A DNA stretch of 64,000 nucleotides. Origin: DASUPK01 sp963819715 (GTDB lineage: Bacteria; Actinomycetota; Thermoleophilia; Solirubrobacterales; 70-9). The position numbers were made by a program, and so were the translations under genes. Under the pieces are notes generated by a model, which saw only the letters and a list, made by a program, of their open reading frames with translations, was not told the origin of the DNA and searched no databases. Positions 7,325 through 17,901 of this stretch are shown piece after piece; the stretch's first letter is position 1, and each line of letters opens with the position of its first letter. The stretch covers positions 310,001 to 374,000 of the forward strand of contig CAWFXE010000001.1 in NCBI GenBank assembly GCA_963819715.1, written 5' to 3'.

Positions 7325-9088
7325 TTGCTGACCACCAACCAGATCCTCACCGGGCTCGGACTCGTGATCGTGCTGGCGATCGCGAGCCAGCTGCTGGCCA
7401 GCCGACTGCGGGTGCCGGCGATCGTGTTGCTGCTACCCGTGGGATTCATCGCCGGTGTGCTCACCGGCGACGTCCACCCGGACGGTCTCTTCGGGGACGC
7501 GTTCCAGCCGCTGGTCTCGCTCGGGGTGGGTCTGATCCTGTTTGAGGCGGGCCTTCGCTTGCGCCGGCACGAACTGCACGGCGGCATTCGAAGCGTCGTC
7601 CTCCGCCTGATCTCAGGCGGGGCGATCATCACCCTGGCCGGCGTCACGCTGGCGGCCAAGCTGATCTTCGACCTCGGGTGGGGCGTCTCGGCCGTGATCG
7701 GAGCGATCCTGGTGGTCTCCGGGCCGACGGTGGTGCTGCCGCTGCTGGCCTTCGTGCGGCCGACCGGGAGGGTGCGCTCGGTCCTCAAGTGGGAGGGGAC
7801 GCTGATCGACCCGATCGGGGCGCTGCTCGGGGTGATGGCCTTCACCGCGGCGCGGGCCGGCGCCGGCGGAGAGAAGCCCTTTCACCCGGGCGAGCTCGCA
7901 GGGAGCCTCATCGTGGGATTCCTGGTCGGCGCGATCGCCACCGTCGTGCTCTGGTTGATCCTCCGCGAGCTCCAGCGGGGCTCGCCGAGGGAGGCGATCC
8001 CGGCCGCGCTGATGTGCGTCACGGCGGCTCTCGTCGGCGCGGACCTGATTCGCGACGACGCAGGCTTCGTGGCGACCGTGACCATGGGTATCGCCCTGGC
8101 CAACGAGCCGCGACTCGACCTCTCCCGGATCCTCGAGTTCCATGGCACGATCGTCGGGCTGCTGATCGGGATGCTCTTCATCCTGATCTCCGCCTCGGTC
8201 ACGCCCTCGGAGATTCACGGGCTGCTCGCCGAATCGATTGGCCTGATCGTGGTGATGGTCGTGGTGCTCCGCCCGCTCGCCGTCGCCGTCGCGACACGCG
8301 GCTCTGAGCTCGACCTGCGCGAGCGCGCCTTCGTCGCCTGGATGGCGCCGCGGGGCATCGTCGCGGCCGCCACCGCCTCGGCCTTCAGCCTCGAGCTCAG
8401 CCAGGCTGGGGTCAAGGGAGCCGAGAAGATCCTGCCGATCGCCTTCGTTGCGATCTTCGTCACGGTCGTCCTCTACGGATTGACCGCCACCCCCGTTGCC
8501 CGGCTGCTCGGCATCGCGGGAGCGCAGGCACCGGTGATCCTGATCGTCGGCGGACATGCATGGGCCAGGAGCATCGCCGCCGCCCTCAAGGCCGCGGGCG
8601 CCGAGGTGCGACTCTGGATCGGCGACCTCGACGACCAGCGGGCCGCGCGCGACGCCGGCCTGAACGCCGGGAACGCCCGGCTCGCCGTCGACATGGAGAC
8701 CCGCGAGGCCGAGCTCGAGGAGGTCGGCACGGCTCTGCTGCTGACCGACAGCGACGACTTCAACGCGCTCGCCGCCTTCGAGCTGCGCCAGGAGCTCGGC
8801 AGCGACGCTGTCTATCGCCTGCCGGCGACGCCCGGTGCCCTCGACCTCGTCCCCGCCTACGCAGAGGGCGGAATCCTGTTCGGGGAGGGGCTCACCCATG
8901 CCGAGCTGAGCCGGCGCTTCGAGGCCGGTGCGCGGATCGAGGAGCTCTCTCCCGACGAGCTCGCCCGCTCCCGATCTCGCGGAGCGGTCCCGATGTTCCT
9001 GCTCGACGGCAACGGGGAGGTGGAGGTCGTCACCGCGGACTCGTCCCCGACCGCGATCGGGCCGAAACGGGCGATCTGCCTGGCCTGA
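7325..9088 (+). CDS. NhaP/CPA-type cation:proton antiporter with a regulatory NAD-binding-like tail
   Basis: A 587-residue protein from a TTG start. Residues 1-400 form about 12 membrane segments of a sodium/hydrogen exchanger, with the conserved VSGPTVVLPLL and LIDPIGALLG blocks; the latter carries the transport aspartate. Residues 405-560 form a soluble Rossmann-like domain (VILIVGGHAWARSI, then acidic strands and LLLTDSDDFNALAA) resembling TrkA-N regulatory domains. Likely role: Na+ or K+/H+ exchange at the inner membrane, gated by a bound nucleotide. The cation cannot be set from sequence. It is downstream of the LuxR gene with its own promoter candidate. Confidence 0.85.
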   Translation: MLTTNQILTGLGLVIVLAIASQLLASRLRVPAIVLLLPVGFIAGVLTGDVHPDGLFGDAFQPLVSLGVGLILFEAGLRLRRHELHGGIRSVVLRLISGGAIITLAGVTLAAKLIFDLGWGVSAVIGAILVVSGPTVVLPLLAFVRPTGRVRSVLKWEGTLIDPIGALLGVMAFTAARAGAGGEKPFHPGELAGSLIVGFLVGAIATVVLWLILRELQRGSPREAIPAALMCVTAALVGADLIRDDAGFVATVTMGIALANEPRLDLSRILEFHGTIVGLLIGMLFILISASVTPSEIHGLLAESIGLIVVMVVVLRPLAVAVATRGSELDLRERAFVAWMAPRGIVAAATASAFSLELSQAGVKGAEKILPIAFVAIFVTVVLYGLTATPVARLLGIAGAQAPVILIVGGHAWARSIAAALKAAGAEVRLWIGDLDDQRAARDAGLNAGNARLAVDMETREAELEEVGTALLLTDSDDFNALAAFELRQELGSDAVYRLPATPGALDLVPAYAEGGILFGEGLTHAELSRRFEAGARIEELSPDELARSRSRGAVPMFLLDGNGEVEVVTADSSPTAIGPKRAICLA

Positions 9089-9399
9089 GCCGTCCTCGGT
9101 TCGATCAGACCCGGTGCGCCACTCTCTACGAGGCCGATATCCGTTCCTCACGGTAGAGCGGCTCGAGTCTCATTCCTGCGCGGCTCGGTCTGTCGTCTTC
9201 CGGAACGTCGAGCAGCTGGCGGCCAGCCCGGCGACGGTGTCGGGCACTCCCTCGAACCGAGCCGGGTCCGCACCATCGTCGCTGCCGGTACCCAGAACTC
9301 CGGTCGTGCTCAGCGACGACGGCCGGTGGTTGCTGGTCGCAAATAGGGGGTGCCGCTTCGCACCCCGATTGCTTCGAGTCCCTCCTCCGGCACGCGGCG
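9089..9399. other. intergenic region between antiporter and desaturase
   Basis: About 310 nt between two converging genes. No convincing gene is seen; the frames crossing it are Arg/Ser-rich shadows. It holds one strong hairpin, listed separately, 34 nt past the desaturase stop. Confidence 0.5.
9347..9366 (-). terminator. candidate terminator of the desaturase operon
   Basis: Perfect 7-bp stem (GGGGTGC / GCACCCC) with a 6-nt loop. On the minus strand it is followed by CTATTTGC, a weak T-rich run. Position and stem strength fit a terminator; the short T-run keeps confidence moderate. Confidence 0.5.
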
Positions 9400-10563
9400 T
9401 CACCTGGCGGCGACCAGCCTGCCTTTCCCACGGCGGCCCCGCTCCGGAAGGGCGAGCCGGCAGATCTTGCGGACGACGCTTCCGAACTGCCTGCGCAGGG
9501 GGCCGCTGTTGTAGGGAATGCCGTAGCGCTCGCAGATCTCGCGCACCTCGATTGAGAGCTCCCCGTAGCGGTTGGCCGGCAGGTCCGGGAAGAGGTGATG
9601 CTCGATCTGATGGCTGAGGTTGCCCGAGAGGATGTGGAAGAGCTTGCCGCCCTCCAGGTTCGCCGAGCCGAGGATCTGGCGGAAGTACCACTCACCGCGA
9701 GTCTCGTCGGCGGTCTCCTCCTCGGAGAACTCCTGCGTGCCGTCGGGGAAGTGGCCGCAGAAGATGATCGTGAAGGCCCAGAGGTTGCGGGTCAGGTTGG
9801 CGGTCGCGTTGCCCGCCAGGGTGAAGAGAAACCCGGGCCCGGACAATGCCGGGAACAGAACGTAGTCCTTGAGCGTCTGGCGGCGAACCTTGTGCCAGAT
9901 CCCCTTGAGGATGTCGCGCTTCTCCTTGAGCGTGGCCTCGCGGGCAGCGATGCGCTCGAACTCGACATCGTGCAATGCGACCCCGTACTGGAAGAAGGTC
10001 GCGAGCAGCGCCGCGTAGAGCGGATTGCCCAGGTAGTAGGGCCGCCACTCCTGGTCCTCGGACATGCGCAGGACGCCGTAGCCGATATCGCGGTCCTTGC
10101 CCACGATGTTGGTGTGGGTGTGGTGCATGTAGTTGTGGGAGTGGCGCCACTGGTCTCCCGGGCAGGCCGTGTCCCACTCGAAGCCCTTGCTCGAGAGCTT
10201 GGGGTCGTTGGTCCAGTCGAACTGGCCGTGCATGACGTTGTGGCCGATCTCCATGTTGTCGAGGATCTTCGAGAGCGAGAGGGCGGCGGTGCCGGTTAGC
10301 CAGGCAGGCGGAAACCAGCCGAACCACAGCAGGCCACGGCCGGCGACCTCGAGGCCGCGCTGCACCTTGATCACCCGCTTCATGTAGCTGACGTCGGCCT
10401 CGCCGCGATCGTCGATCACGCACTGGCGGATTGCGTCGAGCTCGGCTCCGAAGGCGTCGAGCTGCTCGGAGCTGAGCCGAATCTCGCCGCTCACATCGAC
10501 GGCGCCATTCGTCGCCGCGCTCGGCTCGGGGATTGCCGTGGTTGCGGTTGCTGTGCTTGGCAT
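9400..10563 (-). CDS. membrane fatty acid desaturase
   Basis: A 387-residue integral membrane di-iron desaturase. The three histidine boxes are present: HNVMH (108-112), HSHNYMHH (141-148) and HQIEHH (about residue 321), the last in the QxxHH form typical of acyl-CoA or acyl-lipid front-end/delta-9-type enzymes. Membrane segments lie at about 75-100 and 210-260. The first 50 residues are Ala/Thr-rich and poorly conserved. It introduces a double bond into fatty acyl chains. The gene 28 nt upstream encodes a [2Fe-2S] reductase, the expected electron donor, as in mycobacterial DesA3-Rv3230c pairs. Confidence 0.9.
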   Translation of the reverse strand: MPSTATATTAIPEPSAATNGAVDVSGEIRLSSEQLDAFGAELDAIRQCVIDDRGEADVSYMKRVIKVQRGLEVAGRGLLWFGWFPPAWLTGTAALSLSKILDNMEIGHNVMHGQFDWTNDPKLSSKGFEWDTACPGDQWRHSHNYMHHTHTNIVGKDRDIGYGVLRMSEDQEWRPYYLGNPLYAALLATFFQYGVALHDVEFERIAAREATLKEKRDILKGIWHKVRRQTLKDYVLFPALSGPGFLFTLAGNATANLTRNLWAFTIIFCGHFPDGTQEFSEEETADETRGEWYFRQILGSANLEGGKLFHILSGNLSHQIEHHLFPDLPANRYGELSIEVREICERYGIPYNSGPLRRQFGSVVRKICRLALPERGRRGKGRLVAAR

Positions 10564-10590
10564 CGTTCTTCTCCTCGCTGGAAGTGGTTG

Positions 10591-11679
10591 TCAGAGATCG
10601 ACGACGACGTCGCCGACCGGTGCTGAGACGCAGATCTGGATCTCCTCGACGTCGCCCGAGGAGAGCTCGCCGGTCGAGAGGTTGCGAACCGTGCCCGCCG
10701 TCTTGCGGCAGCAGCAGGTGTGGCAGATGCCGATCCGGCAGCCCGACGTGGGACTGAGCCCGGCCGACTCGGCCTGCTCGAGCAGCGCGGCGCCGCTGTT
10801 CGGGATGCGGACGTCGGAGCCGGCGAAGTGGATGGAGCCCTCGGGCACCCCGCTCGCTGGAGCGAGGGTGGGTGGCACGAAGCTCTCCACATGGAGGCGG
10901 GCCTCGAGACCCTGGGTCGCCCAGAGCTCCCCGATCGCATCGAGCAGGGCCGGCGGGCCGCAGGCGAAGGTCTCGGCTGCGGCGTATCCGGGATCGATCT
11001 CGGCGAGGTGGCCGGGGAGAAAGTGGCCGTCGACCTCGCCCGCGCCCGGAGCCCGCGTGTAGGAGCGAACCAGCCGGACGTTCGGGTGGGCAGCGGCGAT
11101 CCGCTCGAGCTCGTCGCGATAGATCGCGAGCTCGGGATCGGGTGCGTAATGGAGGAACGCGATCGGGCCCTCGTGGCCCTCGGCGCAGAGCGTCCTCAGC
11201 ATCGAGATCACCGGCGTGATGCCGCTGCCGCCGCTGATCAGCAGGATGCGCTCGGGACGCTCGGGCGGGAGCCGAAAGTCCCCCTCGGCGGGGCCGAGCC
11301 CGAGCACCATTCCGGGGCGCGCATTCTCGATCAGGAAGTTGGAGACCAGGCCTTCGGGGTGCGCCTTCACCGTCAGCTCGAGCGAGCGCCCGGACCCGGC
11401 CGCGGAGGATGGCGAATAGAAGCGAGTGCGTCGTGACCCGTCGATCGCCACCGCGACCTGCACGAACTGGCCGGCCTCGATCCCGTCCCATGCGAGATTG
11501 GCGCGCAGCGAAAGGGTGACGCTGTCGGGAGTCCGGCGATCGGCGGCGATCACCTCGGCGCGGCGGTCCCGCACCGCCCAGGCTGGGCGAATCTGCTCCA
11601 GGTAGCCGTCGATCCCGGGTGGTCCGGCGAGCAGATCGACCAGGCCCGAGCCCAGGATCCTCTTGGTGGTCGAATTCAT
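10591..11679 (-). CDS. ferredoxin reductase with C-terminal [2Fe-2S] domain, electron donor to the desaturase
   Basis: A 362-residue protein. The ATG at 11679 is chosen because GAGGAGAG lies just upstream. An FAD-binding beta-barrel has RTRFYSPSS at about 100, the NAD-binding domain has LLISGGSGITPVISML and a late CGPPALLDAI, and a plant-type ferredoxin domain closes the protein with CRIGICHTC and a distal Cys in EIQICVSAP. The order FNR then ferredoxin matches reductases paired with membrane desaturases or hydroxylases. Same transcript as the desaturase (28-nt gap). The divergent MerR gene and the palindrome between them suggest it is regulated. Confidence 0.9.
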   Translation of the reverse strand: MNSTTKRILGSGLVDLLAGPPGIDGYLEQIRPAWAVRDRRAEVIAADRRTPDSVTLSLRANLAWDGIEAGQFVQVAVAIDGSRRTRFYSPSSAAGSGRSLELTVKAHPEGLVSNFLIENARPGMVLGLGPAEGDFRLPPERPERILLISGGSGITPVISMLRTLCAEGHEGPIAFLHYAPDPELAIYRDELERIAAAHPNVRLVRSYTRAPGAGEVDGHFLPGHLAEIDPGYAAAETFACGPPALLDAIGELWATQGLEARLHVESFVPPTLAPASGVPEGSIHFAGSDVRIPNSGAALLEQAESAGLSPTSGCRIGICHTCCCRKTAGTVRNLSTGELSSGDVEEIQICVSAPVGDVVVDL

Positions 11680-11734
11680 CTCTCTCCTCGCTGATTCATG
11701 CGTAGTTGCCATGAATACCCGTGTCGCCGAACAA

Positions 11735-11756
11735 CGTAACATCATTTGATGTCACG
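11735..11756. promoter_or_regulatory. palindromic operator candidate between reductase and MerR genes
   Basis: Arms CGTAACATCA and TGATGTCACG flank a TT centre; 9 of 10 arm positions pair, with the inner ACATCA/TGATGT perfect. It sits 56 nt before the reductase start and 39 nt before the MerR start. MerR proteins bind such dyads, so this is the likely site for the divergent regulator. Confidence 0.55.
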
Positions 11757-11794
11757 ATGACCGATGAGACGGCGCTCAGTGATAAGGTGCACAA

Positions 11795-12586
11795 ATGGGC
11801 ACCCAGGAGACGGAGGCGGCCACGAACGGCGTCTCAGCCGCCGAGAGCCGCGACGAGAACGAGCTGACGATCGAGGAGCTCGCGGCCAAATCGGGGATGA
11901 CGGTCCGCAACATCCGCTCGCACCGCGCCCGCAGCCTTCTCCCCCCTCCCGAGGTCCGCGACCGCGTCGGGTACTACGGCCCCCAGCACCTCACCCGCCT
12001 GCGGATGATCCAGGAGCTCCAGTCGGAGGGCTTCAACCTGAAGGGAATCGAGCGGCTGCTCGAGCAGAGCCCCGGCCCGGCGGAGCAGTTCCTCTCCTTC
12101 AAGCGCTCGCTCGGCGCGTCATTCGAGACCGAGGAGCCTCAGGCCTTCACCAGCGAGGAGCTGGCGAGCCGTTTTCCCTCCGAGAAGCCCGACGAGACCT
12201 TGAAGCGCGCAATCGACGCGGGGATGCTGGTTCCGGTCGAGGACGGGCGGTACGAGGCACGCACGCCCTCGCTGCTCGACGCGGCCGAGGGAGTGATCCA
12301 GCAGGGCGTCCCCCTGGATCACGCCGTGGCGGTGATCGCCAAGGTCCAGGAACGCTGCAAGTCGGTCGCGCGGGAGTTCGTGAAGCTGTTCATGGAGGAC
12401 GTCTGGAAGCCGTTCGAGCGGGACGGTTACCCCGAGGACCGCTGGCCAGAGGTGCGCAAGTCGATCGAGCAGCTCCGCCCCCTCTCCTCCAAGGCCCTGA
12501 TGGCCGTCTACCAGATGACCATGTCCGACGAGGTCGACAGCGCCTTCGGCAAGCAGCTCGAGCGGCTGTCCAAGAGCAAGAGCTAG
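11795..12586 (+). CDS. MerR-family transcriptional regulator, likely of the desaturase operon
   Basis: A 263-residue protein. After a 27-residue Ala/Glu-rich leader, the MerR helix-turn-helix starts at ELTIEELAAKSGMTVRNIRSH, followed by the GYYGPQHLTRLRMIQEL recognition wing and EGFNLKGIERLL dimerisation helix. The C-terminal 170 residues are helical without a recognised ligand fold and contain one Cys. MerR family proteins twist the spacer of their target promoter. The gene is divergent from the reductase-desaturase operon across a 115-nt gap holding the palindrome. A plausible ribosome site, AAGGTG, lies 8 nt before the ATG. Confidence 0.85.
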   Translation: MGTQETEAATNGVSAAESRDENELTIEELAAKSGMTVRNIRSHRARSLLPPPEVRDRVGYYGPQHLTRLRMIQELQSEGFNLKGIERLLEQSPGPAEQFLSFKRSLGASFETEEPQAFTSEELASRFPSEKPDETLKRAIDAGMLVPVEDGRYEARTPSLLDAAEGVIQQGVPLDHAVAVIAKVQERCKSVAREFVKLFMEDVWKPFERDGYPEDRWPEVRKSIEQLRPLSSKALMAVYQMTMSDEVDSAFGKQLERLSKSKS

Positions 12587-12696
12587 TTCTACGACTCCCA
12601 GGCGAACGAAGTTTCCTCCTCCGACATCGGCTGCTTGCCGACCTCGAGCTCGTGCCATCCTGAAGTGGGGCGAGAATCGACGAGAAAGGAACGCAA

Positions 12697-13155
12697 GTGC
12701 CGGTTGACGACACGCCAGTGTTGATTGCCTACGACGGCTCGGATCACGCAAAGCAAGCGATCGAACAGGCCGGGGCCGAGTTGCGGGCGGGCCGAAAGGC
12801 GATTGTCCTTGCGGCGTACGAGCCGCTTGCGGGCATTCCCTTCTGGGGCGTGCCGGCGTCAACGGTGCCGTCCGAGATGATCGAACGGGTCAAGGAGGAA
12901 GCGGCGAAGACGGCCGGCGAGGGAGCGACCCTCGCTGAGTCGGCCGGGTTCGATGCCACCTCTGCGGTTCGCGAAGGCGTGCGCACCTGGCGGGCCATTC
13001 TCGACGCGGCCCAGGAGCTTGGGGTCGGGATGATCGTTCTCGGCTCCCACGGACGTGGATCGATCGGTTCGGCGGTAATTGGGAGCGTCGCCACCGCCGT
13101 TGCGCAGCACGCGGATCTCCCCATCCTGATCTGCCGTCCCGCTCACCGGGACTAG
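12697..13155 (+). CDS. universal stress protein (UspA family)
   Basis: A 152-residue single UspA domain from a GTG start with GAAAGGA upstream. The N-terminal strand is VLIAYDGSDHA. The ATP-binding signature is MIVLGSHGRGSIGSAVIGSVA (G-2x-G-9x-G then Ser/Thr type), so it should be of the ATP-binding class. Stress-related cytosolic protein; partner unknown. A perfect hairpin, GTCCCG / CGGGAC with a 5-nt loop (13136-13152), overlaps the stop codon and may mark the transcript end, though it has no T-run. Confidence 0.9.
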   Translation: MPVDDTPVLIAYDGSDHAKQAIEQAGAELRAGRKAIVLAAYEPLAGIPFWGVPASTVPSEMIERVKEEAAKTAGEGATLAESAGFDATSAVREGVRTWRAILDAAQELGVGMIVLGSHGRGSIGSAVIGSVATAVAQHADLPILICRPAHRD

Positions 13156-13174
13156 GACGTCCGGGAGACCGGTG

Positions 13175-13774
13175 CTACTGCGCGGGATCTGCCGCGTGGC
13201 GCGGCCTCATGCTGAGAGCGCCTCGCGCGGCCCCGCGCACAGCCTGGGAGAGTCCGGCGGGAACGCCGGAGCCGCCAAGCTGGATTCGCATCTCGATCAC
13301 GCCCGCTTCCCGGTCCACGATCTCGGTATCGCCCAGCTCGCGCAGCAGCTCGACCATGGGTGAGTTGTCAACGAGCACGGATGCCGTGAAGCACTCGATG
13401 CCCTCCTCTCGAGCCCGATCCGCCAGGTGTTGAAGCAGCGCTGTACCGAGCCCGCGGCCCTGCCAGTCGTCGACGACCGCGACAGCCACCTCCGCCGCCC
13501 GCGGATCGGTGGCCGAGCGCACGAACCGGGCGACACCCAATCCCTCGCCGCTATCCGGCTCGATCGCGATGAGCGCCTCGTGCGTGTGGTGGTTGACCTC
13601 GGTCAGGTAGCGCAGCTCCTCTGCGCCCAGCCGGTCCATCGGGGAGAAGAAGCGCCGATACCGCGACTCCGGCGTCAGCCGCTGGAACCCGTCGGCCAGC
13701 ATCTCCTTGTCGCCGGGCCCGATCGGCCGGATGAGAATGCGCTCGCCCTTTCTCAGGGTCTGCTCAGCAGCCAA
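13175..13774 (-). CDS. GNAT-family N-acetyltransferase
   Basis: A 199-residue protein from a TTG start. The GNAT core spans residues 12-160: LIRPIGPGDKEML, RYRRFFSP (as in the acetyltransferase domains fused to acyl-CoA synthetases), AEVAVAVVDDWQGRGLGTALL (acetyl-CoA pyrophosphate loop Q/RxxGxG/A) and a late FTASVLVDNSPMVELL. The last 40 residues are a basic extension. Substrate unknown; the RYRRF motif is typical of lysine acetyltransferases of the Pat type, here without the cyclic-nucleotide domain. No Shine-Dalgarno sequence; a TACACT box lies 9 nt before the start. Confidence 0.8.
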   Translation of the reverse strand: MAAEQTLRKGERILIRPIGPGDKEMLADGFQRLTPESRYRRFFSPMDRLGAEELRYLTEVNHHTHEALIAIEPDSGEGLGVARFVRSATDPRAAEVAVAVVDDWQGRGLGTALLQHLADRAREEGIECFTASVLVDNSPMVELLRELGDTEIVDREAGVIEMRIQLGGSGVPAGLSQAVRGAARGALSMRPRHAADPAQ

Positions 13775-13783
13775 GGCGGCCCG

Positions 13784-13789
13784 AGTGTA
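13784..13789 (-). promoter_or_regulatory. candidate -10 box (TACACT) of the GNAT gene
   Basis: TACACT lies 9 nt before the TTG start at 13774 and inside the 37-nt gap to the divergent TIR-like gene, so the two promoters must overlap. Confidence 0.35.
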
Positions 13790-13811
13790 GAACGGTCATC
13801 ATCAAGCGCGC

Positions 13812-14729
13812 ATGAGCAAGCCGCGCATCTTCCTCGGCTCGTCTGGCAAGCAGGCCAAGCTGCTCAAGGCGATCACGCGTGGGCTCGAGGACGTCGCCGA
13901 CGTCGAGCCCTGGACGACCACGTTCAACCCGGGGCGGTCCACCCTCGACCGGCTCGTCGAGCTCTCGCAGGAAGTCGATTTCGCCGCGTTCGTGTTCGCC
14001 CAGGACGACTGGACGGCAACTGACGCATCCGAGTCCGGCCAGGCATCGCCGCGCGACAACGTGGTCTTCGAGGCCGGGCTGTTCGGCGGCGCGCTCGGCA
14101 TCCGGCGCACGTTCATCCTCCACGCGAACGGCTCGAAGCTGCCGAGCGACCTGCTCGGGCTGACCTCCGTCCGCTACGACCCCGCCACCAGCCCGGCCGA
14201 GGTCCGCTCGATCAACCAGAAGCTCCGCAAGGCGATCGAGGCCGAGGGTCGCCGCCGAGCGATCGAGGGTCTCTGGTGGCAGCTGTCGCTGACCGCGCGC
14301 AGCGAGTTCGAACCGTCCGCGGTGAGCCTCCTGAGCATCTCGCGGGACCGCGACGGCGACCTCAACGTGAGCGGCCGTGGCTGGCAGGAGGACGGCACCC
14401 TGTCGATCCGCTACTGGAGCGAGGCTGCGAAGGAGCGCAGGAATCCTTCCGGCGTCTTCTACGCCTGGAAAGGCGAGCGCCCTCGCGATCCGAATGCCCC
14501 GCAGCTGGAGGGAACCGGCGAAATCAGCGTGGAAAGCGCCGATCGCGGCAACGGCTACTGGACGACACGGTCAGATCGCGACACGGGGCTGAGCGCGCGA
14601 ACGTCCGGCGTCTACCTTCGAGCGGACCCCGCAGACCTTCAGGCGCTGGAGGACGGGAGCGAGGAGGAGCGGGCGAAGCTCATCGCGCAGCGCCTGGAGG
14701 AGTGGAAGTCGGCGGCGAACGCGTTCTGA
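13812..14729 (+). CDS. TIR-like (CAP12/Pycsar effector-type) nucleotide-binding protein with beta-rich C-terminal domain
   Basis: A 305-residue protein. Residues 3-145 match the predicted nucleotide-binding TIR-like family used by CBASS and Pycsar effectors: RIFLGSSGKQAK at the first strand, DFAAFVFAQDDW, then SPRDNVVFEAGLFGGALG with the likely catalytic Glu87, then the RRTFIL strand. Such domains cleave NAD+ when activated. Residues 150-290 are a separate Trp/Tyr-rich beta domain (DGDLNVSGRGW, FYAWKGERP, TRSDRDTGLSARTSGVYLRAD) that I do not recognise and that could be the sensor or oligomerisation part. No cyclase or CD-NTase gene is beside it; neighbours are a GNAT gene and a membrane protein. 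An orphan or single-gene defence role is inference. Confidence 0.75.
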   Translation: MSKPRIFLGSSGKQAKLLKAITRGLEDVADVEPWTTTFNPGRSTLDRLVELSQEVDFAAFVFAQDDWTATDASESGQASPRDNVVFEAGLFGGALGIRRTFILHANGSKLPSDLLGLTSVRYDPATSPAEVRSINQKLRKAIEAEGRRRAIEGLWWQLSLTARSEFEPSAVSLLSISRDRDGDLNVSGRGWQEDGTLSIRYWSEAAKERRNPSGVFYAWKGERPRDPNAPQLEGTGEISVESADRGNGYWTTRSDRDTGLSARTSGVYLRADPADLQALEDGSEEERAKLIAQRLEEWKSAANAF

Positions 14730-14826
14730 GCGCCGGGCGACGACGTCACCTCGCAATCGCGCTGCCTCCCCCACCGACGCCGATGGTGTCTCCTCGCGTC
14801 CTGGACTCGAGCTTCCCGAGCCGAGT

Positions 14827-15228
14827 CTACGTCGGCGCGGAGGCCTGCCGCTCGGTGATCCGCTGTCGGAGCCAGCCTCCTAGCGCCCCAAACGCCGCGC
14901 CGAGGGCGGTCGTAATTGCGACGAGCAGGATCTCTGGATTGGGCAGGTCGGCCTTTGCGTCTGCGCCATGGATCTGGTGCGCGATGAGGATCGACGAGCC
15001 GAAGATCAGGCCGGCGATGAGCCCGCGACGCAGCCCGATTGCAGCGCCCATGTGATCGAAGCCGGCGCCGATGCCGCCGAGGATCCCGATGATCGAGAGC
15101 ACCAGGTATGTGCTCTCCGATATCCCGAGGTAGTAGCCCGTGACAGCCCCGTACGCCGCCGGCAGGATCAGGGCGAGGAAGACCTGCAGCCACCGCGGGT
15201 GCTCCCTCAGCAAGGGGGGCAGTCTCAC
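14827..15228 (-). CDS. small four-helix membrane protein, hypothetical
   Basis: A 133-residue protein with four predicted membrane segments at about 15-35, 41-60, 64-85 and 100-122, rich in Gly and Ala (GILGGIGAGFDHMGAAIGLRRGL, shown here only as its family-like core, is not assigned to any family I know). It starts at GTG 15228 with no ribosome site, but TAGGGT lies exactly 6 nt before it, so a leaderless mRNA is likely. Function unknown. Confidence 0.6.
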   Translation of the reverse strand: MRLPPLLREHPRWLQVFLALILPAAYGAVTGYYLGISESTYLVLSIIGILGGIGAGFDHMGAAIGLRRGLIAGLIFGSSILIAHQIHGADAKADLPNPEILLVAITTALGAAFGALGGWLRQRITERQASAPT

Positions 15229-15234
15229 GAGGCC

Positions 15235-15240
15235 ACCCTA
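15235..15240 (-). promoter_or_regulatory. candidate -10 box (TAGGGT) 6 nt before a GTG start
   Basis: TAGGGT, then GGCCTC, then the GTG at 15228. The 6-nt distance puts +1 at the start codon. A GC hairpin (CCGGG / CCCGG, 15244-15256) lies just upstream and could end the lon-hxlR transcript. Confidence 0.4.
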
Positions 15241-15260
15241 CCGCCGGGAAGCCCGGAGGC

Positions 15261-15555
15261 TCAGGCGGGCTGGCGCAAGAGCCCGGAGACTGCCTCGGCC
15301 AGCCGCTTGCCGGTCGGCGTCAGCCGGTACTCGGCGTGCGGCGGGCGACCCGGGATGAGATGTCGCTCGACGATGCCCGCGTCCTCGAGCTGGTCGAGGC
15401 GGTCGGAGAGAGTCGTCGGCGAGATGCCGGGGAGCGACTGCCGGAACTCGTTGAAGCGCTGAGCGCCGCTGGAGCAGGCATAGATCGTGCCCAGAGTCCA
15501 GCGGCGCTCGAGGAGGGCCGCCACGGAACGGACCTCGCGGGGAACCGGAGAGCAG

Positions 15556-15575
<20 letters not shown>
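15261..15575 (-). CDS. HxlR-family winged-helix transcriptional regulator
   Basis: A 104-residue protein with the HxlR core: a Cys-rich N-terminus (CRSC), LLERRWTLGTIYACSSGAQR, FNEFRQSLPGISPTTLSDRL and GIVERHLIPGRPPHAEYRLT. HxlR proteins are small dimeric DNA-binding regulators that often answer to aldehydes or redox. The start overlaps the end of lon by 20 nt, so it is probably cotranscribed with lon. The N-terminal Cys pair could be a sensor, which is speculation. Confidence 0.85.
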
Positions 15576-17853
<2,278 letters not shown>

Positions 17854-17901
17854 GATCCAATTTCTGTAGTTAGTCCAAACAGGATAGCGCGTCGCTGGCG
17901 G

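Noticed and set aside
7613..9151. 512-codon minus-strand frame opposite the antiporter
   Set aside because: Asp/Arg/Gly-rich with no motifs; shadow of a membrane protein gene.
9126..9695. Possible gene on the minus strand between antiporter and desaturase
   Set aside because: Ser/Arg-rich frame overlapping the desaturase 3' end; no start signal and no recognisable product.
15244..15256. Hairpin CCGGG-AAG-CCCGG as a rho-independent terminator
   Set aside because: No T-run on either side; mentioned only as a possible transcript end after hxlR.
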